Part shown: one piece after another, positions 24,501 through 36,850 of the stretch
Numbering within the stretch: the stretch's first letter is position 1
How the letters are laid out: the number at the start of each line of letters is the position of its first letter
Source: Platycnemis pennipes
Lineage: Eukaryota; Arthropoda; Insecta; Odonata; Platycnemididae
Direction of reading: 5' to 3'
Assembly: GCA_933228895.1 (NCBI GenBank)
Contig: OW121848.1
Coordinates: 160,410,688-160,474,687 of the forward strand
Length of the DNA: 64,000 nt
Translations under genes and position numbers: made by a program
Notes under the pieces: generated by a model
Database searches by the model: none
What the model saw: the letters and a program-made list of their open reading frames with translations, nothing else
What the model was told of the DNA's origin: nothing

Positions 24501-25396
24501 AAATCCATCGGCTTGACTTCCTTACACATCGTTCATTTCCATGCCTTTTAGGGCATTTCGAACGCAAAGAACGAGACAAACGTTTGGGAGATAATTTGTA
24601 AAGATCGAAGGACACGTTCGAATGTTCTATTGATAGTTTCTAAATTAAGTTCACCTTTAATTTCGGACATCAAGACCAGCGCGTTCACGGAACGATTAAA
24701 AAAAACATACGGATCCTGCTGACAAGAATCCTTTTTTCTTCTTTGTCTATTTACAACGTATCTCTATCGGGCCTTCCTTTTATTTACTCTTTTGCCGTAA
24801 AAGATTTTTTAAACTTAAATTATAAACAGTTTTTTCGAGCGTAAGCTGAGTACGCTGTGCTAGAATTCAGTAAAAATTCCTATCCATTGATACCTTATTC
24901 ATCGCTATAGGCTTTGTAATAGATGAGAAACATGGAACCTGCTCGTGGCGGTTTCAAATGATTATATTTAAAAAATAAATTACTTTCTGTCAAAACTGCT
25001 TTCACAGCAAGTAATTTTTTTGCATAAACTATACGAAAATGTCTTTATTGGAATATGTGTCCAAAGACCTATTGTGATGTCAGAGGAATTTCAATAAAGA
25101 AACTGCTATTGTTACTGAATTGACACATTTCACATATGCTATCTTCTCTAGTAAGAGGATATGCACAGTAAGGGGTATACACAATGAGTGTATAGATCCA
25201 AATATTACCATTCGTAGAGTGAACATTAATTAATTTCATATATCCCCAAGACAGGCATCGGTAAAGCAATGCTTATTGGCTAGAGTTAAAACTGTGGCAA
25301 GACTTTTCTCTCAATGAGATGGGGGCTCCTAGGTATACTCTCACCAGCTTCTTCATCCGCAACCTCACTGTCAGTCTCATAACTTGTCTCTGAAAT
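24501..25396. other. No supported gene
   Basis: AT-rich, with short frames only. Confidence 0.4.
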
Positions 25397-25677
25397 CAGC
25401 GGCGTCGGAAGTGGGGGGCGGGGAGGAGCATTCGGCCCCCCCCCAGAATTTGCCCCGGGCCCTTGAGAAATGAGTCTTCATTAATAAAAATTAAATCTCA
25501 CTTGCTTACAGCTTGCCTTTTCTCTTCTGACGCATATTCTACCATCTTTATATGCACTTTTAGTAGAATTCTACTCTCTAGCCCCTCCTATCCGCAAAAA
25601 AATGCGGGCCCTTATCACAGGAGCCGGGCCCTTTTCAAGGTTGGCCCCTCCCAGCGAAAATAATTCCGACGCCCCTG
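25397..25677. mobile_element. hAT-like MITE, 281 bp, with exact 8-bp target duplication
   Basis: The ends are CAGCGGCGTCGGAA on the left and TTCCGACGCCCCTG on the right, an inverted pair with one mismatch. The element is flanked on both sides by the identical 8-mer TCTGAAAT (25,389-25,396 and 25,678-25,685). An 8-bp target duplication with CAG...CTG ends is the signature of the hAT superfamily. The interior has GGGCCC-rich blocks near both ends and an AT-rich core, with no transposase, so it is non-autonomous. The intact duplication suggests a fairly recent insertion. Confidence 0.92.
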
Positions 25678-26198
25678 TCTGAAATGTTCCCAAATCCTTC
25701 TTCAGCATCACCACCATTATCTTCACCACAATATTCTAAAGCCGCTGCACCTCCTCATCATTCCTTCAACAATACGGGACTTACTTGATTTGTGGTCATA
25801 AGCTACGAATGAGTTGCCAATATTTACGCCCTCCATTCCATGACTTGAGAATGTGGAATTGATGAGAGACCCAAACACTGCATCTAAGGGAACACAAAAT
25901 TTTTTACCAAAGTTTGTGTCAGACCTCTCAAAGGCTTATTCCCGCTGTCATATCACCAACGTAATTATAACTTACCTGCAATGTTATCCACCACGAGTAC
26001 TACTGGCACTGTTCCAATCCGACTCATTACCTTATTGAAGACGCAGCCACTTCCTCGCCTTCCATCCCCGAAGCAATCGAAAGATAAATTTTGATGTTAA
26101 TGTACTGTCTCATGTCAATATGATGGCAATGGATAAGAGCCTTTCCCGTGTCGATGAGATGTTTTCCTTTCCACCCCCCTCTACTTTTTTCTTTGTAG

Positions 26199-26429
26199 AG
26201 GCCGCTTTACACGATACAAATTTTTGTACAATTTCTTGTACAAACTCTTGCATGAGGAAATTGTACCGTGTAAAGCGGCCAATTGTACTAACGCTTGTGC
26301 GATTGTCTGAGTGACTGAACGGGAAATAGAACCTGTTCTAATTCCATTCAGACAAACACAATTTCGTTCAGTTTATACAGGCGTTTGTACAAGAAACTGT
26401 ACAAAAAATTGTATCGTGTAAAGCGGCCT
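26199..26429. mobile_element. TAA-flanked MITE, 231 bp (family A)
   Basis: Terminal inverted repeats AGGCCGCTTTACACGATACAA and its complement bound the element. The flanks are TAG on the left and TAA on the right, so a 3-bp target duplication of TAA type is likely but imperfect. The interior repeats TTGTACAA-type words and holds an extra internal copy of the end sequence (GTGTAAAGCGGCC near 26,269). It is related to the copy at 39.2 kb. A TAA/TTA target points to the PIF/Harbinger superfamily, but that is inference. Confidence 0.85.
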
Positions 26430-28560
26430 TAAGGGTGAGACCTTAGAGTATATAGTTCAATAGTAGGTACCTTAATAATTCTATGGGTGAGACGACCCGC
26501 TCTCTTAAGATAAGGACCCCTCGCAAGGTCGCGAGGAGGTAGAGAGCGTGTTGTACGAAATGATGTGTGTGGTGGGTGAAATTTAAATGCAGCAATGTGG
26601 TTTTGTGTACTCGTGAATGAATGGTGGTGGCCACATTTTTTTTTCTTCCCCTCTTTACGTCGTGTAGAAGATTACCCACACGCCAGTGCGAGAGTCGGGT
26701 CCAATGCGTCCTCTTCCAATGCGGAATGGGGCGGATTTTTTTTGGGTTGCTCTGGGCATTAGCGGAAGGCTATGCAAGTTTGCTTCGCTACGGAACGGGC
26801 TCCTGTGCTCTGTGAAATCGACCAAGCCCCTTCATCACGCTGTCCCAAGTCTTTTGGCCGCTCTTCATCACAGATTCGGAGACGCAGGGAACGCTGAGTT
26901 CTGTCGGCGACGCACAGTGGGCTGGGGTCCCGATTTATGCCGAAAAAAGTCGTCTCACGAATTTAAGGGAAATATCTCAAAAGGAGTTTTAACGCTAAGC
27001 AAAGTATCCCGAGTAACATATTTGATAAGAAATAAGGCAATTAAAACGAGAAAATCCCAGATATAGGCCATTCTTTTCACCCGTTTTCGATAAATGGTTT
27101 TCCACCGCGCTGAAGCTATCTCGCAAGTTTTCCTGTTGTGACCAAAAACGTAATTTGACACGGTTTGAATATTTTTTCCGTCTAGCTGTACTATTTGCAT
27201 AATATTTTCATCCTAAGTTTCAGAATTGGTGGTTTGGGGAAATTTAACAGTGATGCATAAATCTTTATATCCCAAAACAAAATGTTTTACATAAAAAAGT
27301 GAGTTTCAAAAAATGCACCGCTTTGAACTGTTATCTGCTGACATGAGACATGCGAGGCATGATCTACTGACCATATCGCAACAAAAATTGGCTGCAGAGA
27401 CCTGCGCGGTTTCAGATTTTATGGCGTGTTATGTGCGCGTCAGCGCATCGTGTGGCCCGATCCGGTTGTTACAGCTGTCCAAAAGCATCCTAAAAAGAGT
27501 TAGAGTACAACCATCGCCCCAAGTTCTCCAATTTCTTAAGGAGCCCTGTGTGTCTTTGACTCAAATGGGAGGCAGTCTTATGGCCGTCTTATGACGAAAA
27601 CGAGTAAGAGATAATAGCCTAACTTTCATGAGCGGAAATTAATAAGTTTTGATGTAATAAGAATATAAAATAATTAATGTCACCCTAAAAACTGTTTTCC
27701 TTCGTTTTCTTTCGAATTCACGGAGTCCGTAATATAACTTGTATATACCGATACTAACTATCGAGAGACGGAATAATACTTTGAAACCCTAAAATATACA
27801 ATTCCATGGTTATTTTAGTGTGTTACGACTTTTGTACATGTAATTCGGCCTCCCTGCCCACTGTACGCCGTGCGAGGGATCCACGGGCCGTTTGCCCAAA
27901 TGCTGCCTGGTGGTACGAGTGCAATTATCATCAGCCTCTGCCTCATTTTCGATCACCAGTCTTCACCATCCGTCGCGTCAGCCACTGCCTTCGCCCATCC
28001 CCCCTTGCTCGCCGCTTGGCTGTCCAATCATTGAGTCAAGTGTGAAGTATCAAGCGTTGCGGGACTCTTGAGGCAACGCTGATCATTGCCATCTTATCTT
28101 ATAATATTTGATTGCATCAATGGGACTCGGGGCCCCATTGCACCTCAACCATGTGACTGATATCAAACGCTCTTTGTTAATATTCGCTCCGCGGTCAGTC
28201 AATTCGACGTGCTAAAATTGTATTTCTTGTAACGTATGATTAGTTTCAACTCGATCGGTCTCACCCCCATCCATGTCATAAATGTGCCTTTATGTCATCC
28301 ATCTCATTGAAACTCTCTTGCCATCAGTGTATTCAAATGTAATGCTTATTTACTGTGTTTTGGAGGTAGTTTATGTCATCAGTCGCAATATTCTCGTGTT
28401 TTGTAGCATTCAAACAACGATTGTTTAGGTGCATTAAAGCCTTGTTTCTCAGATACCCGAGAGTGTGGTTCGTCTTACCTGTGGTTTTCTTCCCCAAATT
28501 CATTGCTTTGTCCACTGCATGATAATAATCCCCGACGGCTCGGGATGGGAATATGTATGA
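26430..28560. other. No supported gene; CpG-normal DNA
   Basis: An open frame at 26,686-27,066 has no recognisable domain. The block GACGCACAGTGGGCTGGGG (about 26,910) could belong to an old repeat. Nothing else is supported. Confidence 0.35.
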
Positions 28561-28716
28561 AATTTTTTTCTCGAAGATTAATGATGTACTTGATGCGAAA
28601 TTTTCTCACCAATTGAAATATATAAGCCAAATTTTTCTACGTCCACCACAAAGATTATTAAATGAATTTAAAATGTTCCCGGAAACTGATGAAAGTCACG
28701 TGACCTAAAACGCCTT

Positions 28717-29148
28717 CTGACGTCACTGCACGGTATAGGTTCCATATTGCTACGGACATTTATTTTTAACAGAAAACGAAGTGAATATATTTTTTTGAGG
28801 TTTTTAGCCGTTTCTCGAACGAAACGATGGCTGAAAAAAGTTTAAAAAAGCACATTCCGACAATTTCCTTTGGTTGACTCCCTTACGGAGGCGTTCTTCT
28901 TAAAAAAAAAACCCAGCGATTGCATAGGCATAGTAGAAATATTTGGGCACTAAACAGGCATTATATAATTAATGGACGATTTGCTCCTTACAATCCATTC
29001 TACGTAAATAAAAATTCGAAATACAATCGTTCATTGCATTAAACAAATGAGATAAATACATACGTTATCGCCAAGTATTTATTTAACAACTTACCTCCAA
29101 GCATAAACAGATAAACAACGCCCATAGTGATACCGTGCCGTGACGTCA
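28717..29148. repeat. Inverted TGACGTCA-bearing ends, possible DNA element
   Basis: CTGACGTCACTGCACGGTAT at 28,717-28,737 matches, with two mismatches, the reverse complement of ATACCGTGCCGTGACGTCAT at about 29,130. A further TGACGTC lies just outside the right copy (29,154). The palindromic TGACGTCA resembles a CREB/ATF binding site. The true ends of any element are not clear, and no coding capacity is seen between the arms. Confidence 0.5.
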
Positions 29149-29479
29149 TGCGATGACGTCGTGTTTTTAAGCTGCCGAAAAGGTACAATCTTCAAAGAGT
29201 AATATCTTTGTAACAAAACTTAATTTTTCTGTGAAATTTTCGGAAAGCACATTTCAGCTAATAAACTTCACATTTAAAGAGTTATAAAAAATAGTGCATG
29301 TTCCCAGGCGTACGCCACCGAAACGCATTAATTTAAATGTCGCGTCGGTCCCTCTTTGTATCCGCGTGGGGGAAACGGCCCATTATAATAAGTAACAACA
29401 TTTTAACAGAGCATGTGCTGTGAAGTGTTGTGGTGCAGCATTGTGATTTATATTTCATTTTTTATGCTTTAAAGAAACA

Positions 29480-30490
29480 TAATTTCATTCACTGCTACCT
29501 TATATGATAGCAGGTTGTGTTGAGAGATTTTGAAACCAAGAAAGACTTACTTGCACTTCCTACAGGCGAGTCCAGCTTCTCACAATCGTCAGACTGCATG
29601 AGCCCGAGGGCCAAAATCGCCTCTCTTGTGCCCTTGTTTTTTGTGAACCTATATTGGTCCTCATCTGGGACCTCATCAGCATTTGTTTCTATTATTTTAT
29701 TGATGGTTATTGTCAATATCTTTGAGGCATGTGCTGTCAGGCTTGTGGTCAAAAAATTTTCCCAGTTCTCGGCCCTCTTATTTTTTCGAATAGGGATGAT
29801 GACGTTCTTTTCAAAGTCCGTGGGTATCTTACCTGTAGAGTACATGTCGCAATTGGTTTTTTTGTACAGCTCGGGTAATGTCTTCTCTCCCGAATTTTTA
29901 AGTAGCTCGGCAGAAATGTCATCAATTCCGGAAGCCTTATTAGTCTATAGGTCCTTTACAGCTGCGTCAAATTCTAATCTTAATATTGATGCTTCCGAAT
30001 CATCCTTATCGACTTCATTTTCCTCTTAAATTACTTTTGCATTAAGATTGATTCGATTGTATAACTATTACAAGAATTCCTTCCATCTCTTCACTTTATC
30101 CTCATGTTCAATTAAGAGCTCTCTATTCTTGTCCCAAATTGTATTGCATCCTGCAGTCCGTTCCTTGAAGTGGCTCCTCACCATCCTGTAGGCATCGTCT
30201 ACCTTTCCATGTGTCAGGTTGTTTTGTGCATAGTCACGTTGATCCTTCATCTACATCTCTGTTTTTTTGCTTTACGGTTTATCTCATTCCTTATATTTTT
30301 GCAGCAAAGTTGCCCTTCTTCTGCGACCCACTGCTTTTCTTGGCTACTTTTCCTCTCCCCAGAACTTCTTCTGTGGCTTCCTGTAGCTCAATTTTGATAT
30401 TCTCCCTTCTCTTTTCCACTGATTTCACAGTCAGGGTCTCTTCAATCTTGGGTTCAACTTGCCATACGTTCTTCATTGTTTTCATTCGTA
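29480..30490 (-). mobile_element. RTE-like non-LTR retrotransposon fragment (linker and reverse transcriptase start)
   Basis: Minus-strand pieces run in the order of a non-LTR element. A linker piece (DDAYRMVRSHFKER, then DKVKRWKEFL) lies near 30,250-30,070. Next comes GIDDISAELLKNSGE (about 29,930), and then TGKIPTDFEKNVIIPI, SLTAHASKILTI and DQYRFTKNKGTREAI between 29,845 and 29,560. These match the RT0-RT2 blocks of endonuclease-reverse transcriptase elements. Frameshifts and stops separate the pieces. The catalytic YADD region is absent. Confidence 0.88.
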
Positions 30491-31199
30491 TTATAATGAT
30501 AGCGTGCCGACAGTATCCTCCTAATCCAATCTCCTAAAACAATTGAGTTTTCTTCTAATAATAATAAGGGTACTACCTTCTACTTTCACAGCACTTCAGC
30601 CAGGGATTTAATTTATGGGATTTCAAGGTTATGTATTTTTATTGACATAACCTATGATTTACATAACCATCCATTCAATAATTTCAACCGCAACTAATCA
30701 AATTTTAGTGCTGGATAAAGAAAACTTTTAATAAATATCTCGGGTGTGTGACGGTTCCCTCCACGATCCTCAAGAAACGGGACCATTTTTTATCATTAGT
30801 AGTACAAAAACATATCTCAAAATAACTAAAAAATTCCATTACCGGCATAAAAAGTGAAAATAAATTATCTATGCGTTGATATGCCTTGCATGAAATTAGC
30901 CTCATTCGTATTTGAGATACAAATCCTCAAACTCGAGTCTAAATACTCACTTTTGTCGAGGACAGTACCTCAACTGACTCCTGCAGCCTTCCTTTCACCT
31001 CCGACACCGCTGTCGCTTAGGTTCCGCCATCGGCGCAGCCCTCGACTAGAAGCGCCCAAATGGCACCCGGGGCCCATTCATATGTGTCGCACAGTTTGCC
31101 TCCTTTGAGCGTGGGCCCTTCACGGATGCGACGAAACCATTCAGGACGATAAGTGTGTCATAATCGACTGACGAGCAGCTGCCCCACCTTCTTGCTAGC

Positions 31200-32950
31200 T
31201 GCGCCAGGATTCACACCGCCTCACGATCGAGGGGCACCCGGTCCACGCCGTCATCGCCGACGGCTCCGTACCTTCTCCTTAACCTTCGCCTAGCGGTAGG
31301 ACTACAGCCAAGTGCGTAGCCAACAACGATGTCTGGCCTCGCAAGGACGTCTTCCGTTGGGCTCTTCAGTGCCTGCCCTGTCAACACGCCAAGGTCCACC
31401 GGCACAGCCGGGGCGAACTGTGAACCTATAACACGCCAGACGGGCGTATCCACCTCATTCACGTAGTTTTAATTAAGCTCCCTCAGGTTAACGGCCTCCG
31501 ATATTGCCTCACGGTGATTGGTCGGTGAAAAGTTTATCAAGATTTTTTTTAACGTTATCTTCAATTTTTACAGCAAGTATTTTTCATCTTTTTTCGCGAA
31601 ATTTTTTAAGAAAAAATTCAAAAAGTTGTATTGCCAGGGATTTCATCACCAAATAAGACATAAATTTGTAGCCAAAGATCTTAGCTATCAATTGATGAAA
31701 AAATATTTTTTAGCAGGTTTAGCAACGCAAAATGATATTATTTAAGAAAATATGTGCTTCACTATAGCTATCACGTTGCGCGGGTTGCATATCACTTGTA
31801 ATAGCCCGTTATCTACGTACTATGAGGAAGGTTTTTCTTTTTACTAAACTACAATCGATTGAGTAGGTGAATTACAATTCAACTTTAAAATAGACCTTCT
31901 AATTGCGGGTTTGCTTACACACACAAGTGAGCTACGCCCTAGTCACTTTAACAATGATTTTTGCGCGAATTTTCATACTTATATTCCTGTAAATTGCATT
32001 TCCTGGTGGCGCCATTATCATAGAAGACAACGCAGTGTATAAAAGACCTAGATTTGAAAGTTTATTTCAGGGACTTAAGGCCATCTATTAGGCATTTGGT
32101 CCCACTGTACGTCGCCCGAGCGCTATGCGAGGGTTGAGTCCGCCTTTTCGGTACCCCTGTCAGGGTCATTTCTCAGCAAGGGAAGCAACTCCAGTCGGAC
32201 CTGTTGTTATTTGCACGACGCCTTGCCACCCGCAACCCAATGGGATGGTGGCGAGGATTCGCAGGACGCTAGATTCACAGCCCCGATGTTCTGTCCGGAG
32301 ACGCTCTGGCCTGCGATCCTCTTGCTACGACCATTTAAGTCTCATCTCCACCGGCTGTGATGCTTTTTCGCACATCCCTGAGGATTCCCGGCGAGCTCTT
32401 TGTCGCCAACGACGCACCGATCATCCTCCCCGATTTCGTCGGCCGCTCCTTTCAGGCCACCCGACCGGCAATGTCCAGCCGGCCACCGCATCTTCTCCTC
32501 CCGGGACTTGCTCACCTGCTCCCACGCCTTTTGGAGCCTCGTTTACACCCGAAAGCCGCTCGAGCCTCTGCATACGGGCTCTCGTCGTGCGCTCTCTCGC
32601 ATCTGTGACAGAACCTTCGTCATCGACGTCAATGGCGCAGACAAAACCATCCAACGGACGTCTTGAGGCCGGCTCACGTTGACGAGCGGCTGCCGCTCAG
32701 GCCTCCACAGCCTCCACTGCCCAATGGCCTTCCTAGAACAACCTAGAACTCTAGAGCCGCCGCAATTCTCAGACCCCGCAACCCGAGCGGGTTTCGTTCC
32801 CTTCGCTCCCCCTATCCCGCTCTACGCCCCGGAGCGCGTGGGATACCTACACGGAGTACGCCGCGCCGTCGCCTTCCGCATCAGGAATCCGCATCGCGCA
32901 CGACCACTCCTTCACTGATAACATTTCTGTCCCCGCAGAATAAAGCCCAT
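31200..32950 (+). mobile_element. Gypsy-type LTR retrotransposon remnant (integrase)
   Basis: A plus-strand piece at about 31,270-31,420 reads GRTTAKCVANNDVWPRKDV and then WALQCLPCQHAKVHRH, the carboxy half of the HHCC zinc finger of Gypsy integrase. After 0.7 kb of unrelated AT-rich DNA the integrase resumes. VRLFGTPVRV is at about 32,135, CTTPCHPQPNGMVARIRRTL at 32,210-32,270, and LRIPGELFVAND near 32,370. The catalytic core between these parts is missing or replaced, and frames are broken. GC content is high compared with neighbours. An AATAAAG run at 32,939 may be the polyadenylation signal of a degraded LTR. No paired LTRs were found. Confidence 0.87.
31435..32100. other. AT-rich interruption inside the Gypsy remnant
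   Basis: Composition switches sharply from GC-rich to AT-rich and back. It carries a lysine/phenylalanine-rich chance frame at 31,518-31,745 and no recognisable domain. It is either an insertion or the product of a deletion and rearrangement. Confidence 0.5.
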
Positions 32951-33127
32951 TTCACTCTCTTGCGTCGTTTCTTTCTGCCTGACGCGCTCCCTACGCGCGT
33001 TCTGTGGGGACCTTTCATATGCAAACCTGTCTTTTTATCACCAACATAATATCCTCATATTATAGTTTTGCCTTCCTATCTCAATTTTAATCGTTGTTTG
33101 ATTGATAATATGAAGGTTAACTTGGTA

Positions 33128-33210
33128 GAACACGAACCATTAAATGATAGAACACGAACCATTAAATGATAGAACACGAACCATTAAATGATAGAACACG
33201 AACCATCAAT
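33128..33210. repeat. 22-bp tandem repeat, about 3.7 copies
   Basis: The unit AACACGAACCATTAAATGAT plus AG repeats almost perfectly, and the last copy ends ATCAATTAAG. The near-identity suggests recent expansion. Confidence 0.95.
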
Positions 33211-35199
33211 TAAGTCCATGCATGAATATTTACCTACTCAGTATTAAGCAGAATTACAGGAAAATGAATATAGTCACCGTTTTCTGATGCTTAACTGAAA
33301 CCTTTAAACTCTAATGATGGTTGATAATTTGACTTTTGTGTTGTGCTTACATTGCATGAGAAAAATATTTATCTTTACAATTCCATGGAAACAATAACAA
33401 AGTAGTGTTAGTAATATTTTTGCTTTGGTATAAGCATTTTAGCTGCTATGTAATCCATGGTGAATAGTAACTCTTCAAATCAGACCTAAGTGACCCAAAT
33501 GATCTCTGAATATGCTGGTTAAGGTAATCACAGTTTTTGCTGTTTATTTTTTACAGGAACTTATGTAGCAACTATGAAATATTCACTAGTATTTATCATA
33601 CAGCTACCTAAAATCCATTTATTAAATAATAAGGGTTTTCTTGGAAGTAAAACCAAGGTTTTTAGTAAAATGTTGAATATATTGGTATAAACTTTACATT
33701 TTAAATGTATGGAAACTAGGTATAGGTTTCCTTATTATTGTTATCTATTGCATTTTAGAACTGTCAGTTTGGGCCTCAGTTATGCCCTTATTTGCTTACT
33801 GAATACAAGTGAATATTATTTGTCATAGTTTGGAACATTTATGTTTTCCATACTTTAGTGTTGTTTCACAGTAGGTACCTGAATATATAAATGGTTAGGT
33901 ACATGTTAGTATTCTTATTAGTCTTCTAAGAATTAGGTAACCTTGTAAACTATGGTTAACCTTACTATGCTAACGACTTTGCTATTATCTGTTCTCACGG
34001 AAATTACACCTAATTTCTCTCGTGATCATCATATTTTATATAAAAACTGTATAATCAGTTTTGTCCAAAACCTACATTACCCTCTATTTCTTTGGTGGAA
34101 ATCTTTCTTGCATATGATGATTTGCTTTCCATAGTGTAGTGTATTACCAGTGTAGTGCCTATTGAATTACACTCCAGTTATTTTATATTTCTTCCTCTAA
34201 GTGGTTCAAACAATAATCCATGTTTCTCAAATTTTAATTTCTGTGTTACTACTGACCTTTGTTGTCATTGAATTTACTAGAGGATAACTGTCTCAATTGT
34301 GCACAATCCTCATTCACTTTTGTTTACTTCCCAATGGCGATGTATCAAGAGAATCGGTATACATTTGAGGATTTATACAACCTTCTTGTTGCACAATCTT
34401 TGGTCTTGTCTTTCTAAATAAAATACCTTCATTCCGAAGTAACTTTGTGGTACTCCATTACACCAGGTTTATTAATAACTTTCACAAGACCACAGATTTA
34501 AAAGAACACGACCAGGGTTTCAGCAAATGATCGCCATCTTCAGGTGAGAAAAATAAGCCAAGCACTCCAATATATACCAAGCCCTGGTCATTGGGGGTGG
34601 GGGAGGGAGGAGGACAGAAGGGGAGGTTTACTGAGAGGGGGTGGGGGAGTTGTCGTTGGTTGGTGACGGAGGAGTGGTGTGGGAGTGAGGGAAATCGGGC
34701 CAAAGGTTATCAAGATCATGCGTGACCTTGAGTGAGTTTTGAGATTTGAAATAATCTCAAATATGTGACTTACTTTGTTATCCAAACTTGTTTGTGGCCA
34801 GAACTTCTTCCTTTGTCAAACTCAAATATGGGACTCAACTTTGTAAGCCCAATCTAGGGATGTATTTATGACCTCGGAGGCTCCCGACAGAATTTAAAAT
34901 GAGGCCCCCAATATTATAGTCTTGCTTCCTGGCAGCTTGACATTGACTGTTCCTTGCTTATTAATAACATACATAATGAGTACAAATATCTATCACTATT
35001 AATACTCTGCTAGTAGACACCAGGTTACTTAAAACTATATTTACATTTTCTTTCTTGTGAGGCCCCCAGCACTCGCGAGGCCCCCGGTGGCCGCCAGGTG
35101 CACCATATAGTAAATATGGCCCTGGCCCAATCCAAAAATAAGTTAACATTCCATTACACAAGTTTGTTTTTGCCCCTTCATGAAAATTGTTAAGATTTC
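33211..35199. other. No supported gene
   Basis: CpG-poor DNA. A block at 34,490-34,580 (ACCACAGATTTAAAAGAACACG, ACCAGGGTTTCAGCAAATGATC, TCTTCAGGTGAG) resembles the end of a Penelope-like or related retroelement, but I could not prove it. G-rich simple sequence at 34,590-34,660 yields proline-rich minus-strand frames. GAGGCCCCC blocks at 34,900 and 35,060-35,090 may belong to another small DNA element. Confidence 0.4.
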
Positions 35200-36736
35200 T
35201 TAATCAGGGTGTCCACTAAAGTCAAAATATAAAATTCAAGCATAATTCAAGGTTTTCAAGGCTAAATTTATAAAAATTTCCAGGCTAATATATCGCGGTT
35301 CTTGTACGAGTCAAAAGTGATGTTTTTCAAGTTCTATGTAGAATATGGATTTTTTGTAGTTCAACCCATAGCATAATATAGATAAAGTAATTAAATAAGA
35401 AATAATTGATAAATTAAAGTAATCAAATATGTAGTTTTATTGGCAGTAAGAGACTCTCTTTATTGGTTGGGAAAGATAAACTACTTTTTGATTGAACACC
35501 CTCTTTCTAAATTAGCATTTCAATGAGAAATTGCAATTTCTTCTACACGAGGAACTTAAAGAACCCACTGGCTAAATTCTTCAGCATTCAACCACTGTTC
35601 TTGGAATGATGATTTTCTAAGTTAATATTTTTGCCATGCTTTTCTATTTTAAGTCTCAAAGCCTCAATTTTCTGTTCATTCAGAATCAGAATGTAACATT
35701 TTTGTACAGGTAGACTATATAGAAAAAAGTGAAATCATAAAAATCTTTATTGTCCTACACCATCTTTTTCTAACAAAAATTAATGTAATAAAAATCCTAA
35801 TTCAAGTAAGCGCATCCTCAATATATCTAACAAACATCAGCAATTAGATTTCTCAAAAAATTATAGAAAAGTTTGTAAAAAAATATATTGCAAAGCCTAC
35901 CAGAGAGCCAACTACATTGTTCTTACAGTAAAGTATCCGATCACATCAAATGTGCAGTTAAAAGAAACATTATAAGTTCATTTTCATTAATAAAGGAATT
36001 ATTTTCCAATTATTGATCAAATCCTTGAATGCTTTCAAATTCTTTTTTAGAAACAAAAAAAAATTTAATGTGGCCAAGAGATCCCATTTATGGAATATCC
36101 GGGGATCCCATTTTTAAGACGAAAAAATTATTATAGAATATTTGAAGCTGCTAAACTAGTAATTTTGCAATGTCTTATTAACAATAACCTTTGAAATGAA
36201 ATTTGAGAATTTTCTACTCATAAGAAGAGGTTGTGTAACTCTGATCTTGAAATGAAATTAGACTTTCTTCATGCTACTATAAACAAAATTTTAAAAAAAG
36301 TCTCGGATTTTCTCTCCATTGGCCGGGGCCAGTTTGCAAGAAAAAAGTAGAATGACATGTGGGGAGAATGTATTCTCCTAAATCAGGTAAGCCGACAATA
36401 GCAGAGTGGGGTGGACTGTAGGTAATGAAGTTCGATTCTTATCGCTGTTTAAAATTTTTCTTTCAGCCATTGAATCAAAAAGTTTATCATCCTTCATTTC
36501 CAACCTTTTTGTGTGGATACTGACTTTTTTGTACTTCTATCGTTTAAACTACCTACATTTACAAATGCGTCACTCAAAAATACATTGTAAAGTTAACATA
36601 ATTATAACACGATTTAATTCTGCAATAACAACATTTTCCAATCCTTTCACTAACGCCAAATTTTATTATTTTTTTAATTATAAATTCACATGAAATTTCT
36701 GATAATCTACTTTTTTTAACTGCATACTAGCATTAC

Positions 36737-36843
36737 CCTAGGAATACAGCATAGCCTGTATTCCTAGGCAGTGTTAAGGATCGAACTCGCGGCCTGCAGT
36801 ACACTAGTCCTCATTTTTAGCAACTACGCTATCATAGGTTCAC
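36737..36843 (-). repeat. tRNA-derived SINE head with adjoining hairpin
   Basis: On the minus strand 36,843-36,779 reads TAGCGTAGTTGCTAA, an A-box-like block, then GCGAGTTCGATCC, a good B box. This is the internal RNA polymerase III promoter of a tRNA-derived SINE or tRNA pseudogene. Next to it is a perfect 13-bp hairpin (CCTAGGAATACAG at 36,737-36,749, complement at 36,756-36,768). A full cloverleaf cannot be folded by eye, so a working tRNA is unlikely. Confidence 0.55.
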
Positions 36844-36850
36844 GGGAATC

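Noticed and set aside
26686..27066. 126-codon plus-strand frame
   Set aside because: No family, no splice support and overlapping frames of similar length; left as unassigned sequence.
29517..30029. 170-codon plus-strand frame, second longest in the window
   Set aside because: Exactly antisense to the RTE-like reverse transcriptase blocks, which are clearly recognisable on the minus strand.
32125..32682. 185-codon plus-strand frame as a host gene
   Set aside because: It contains the Gypsy integrase block CHPQPNGMVARIRRTL; the rest is out-of-frame GC-rich retrotransposon.
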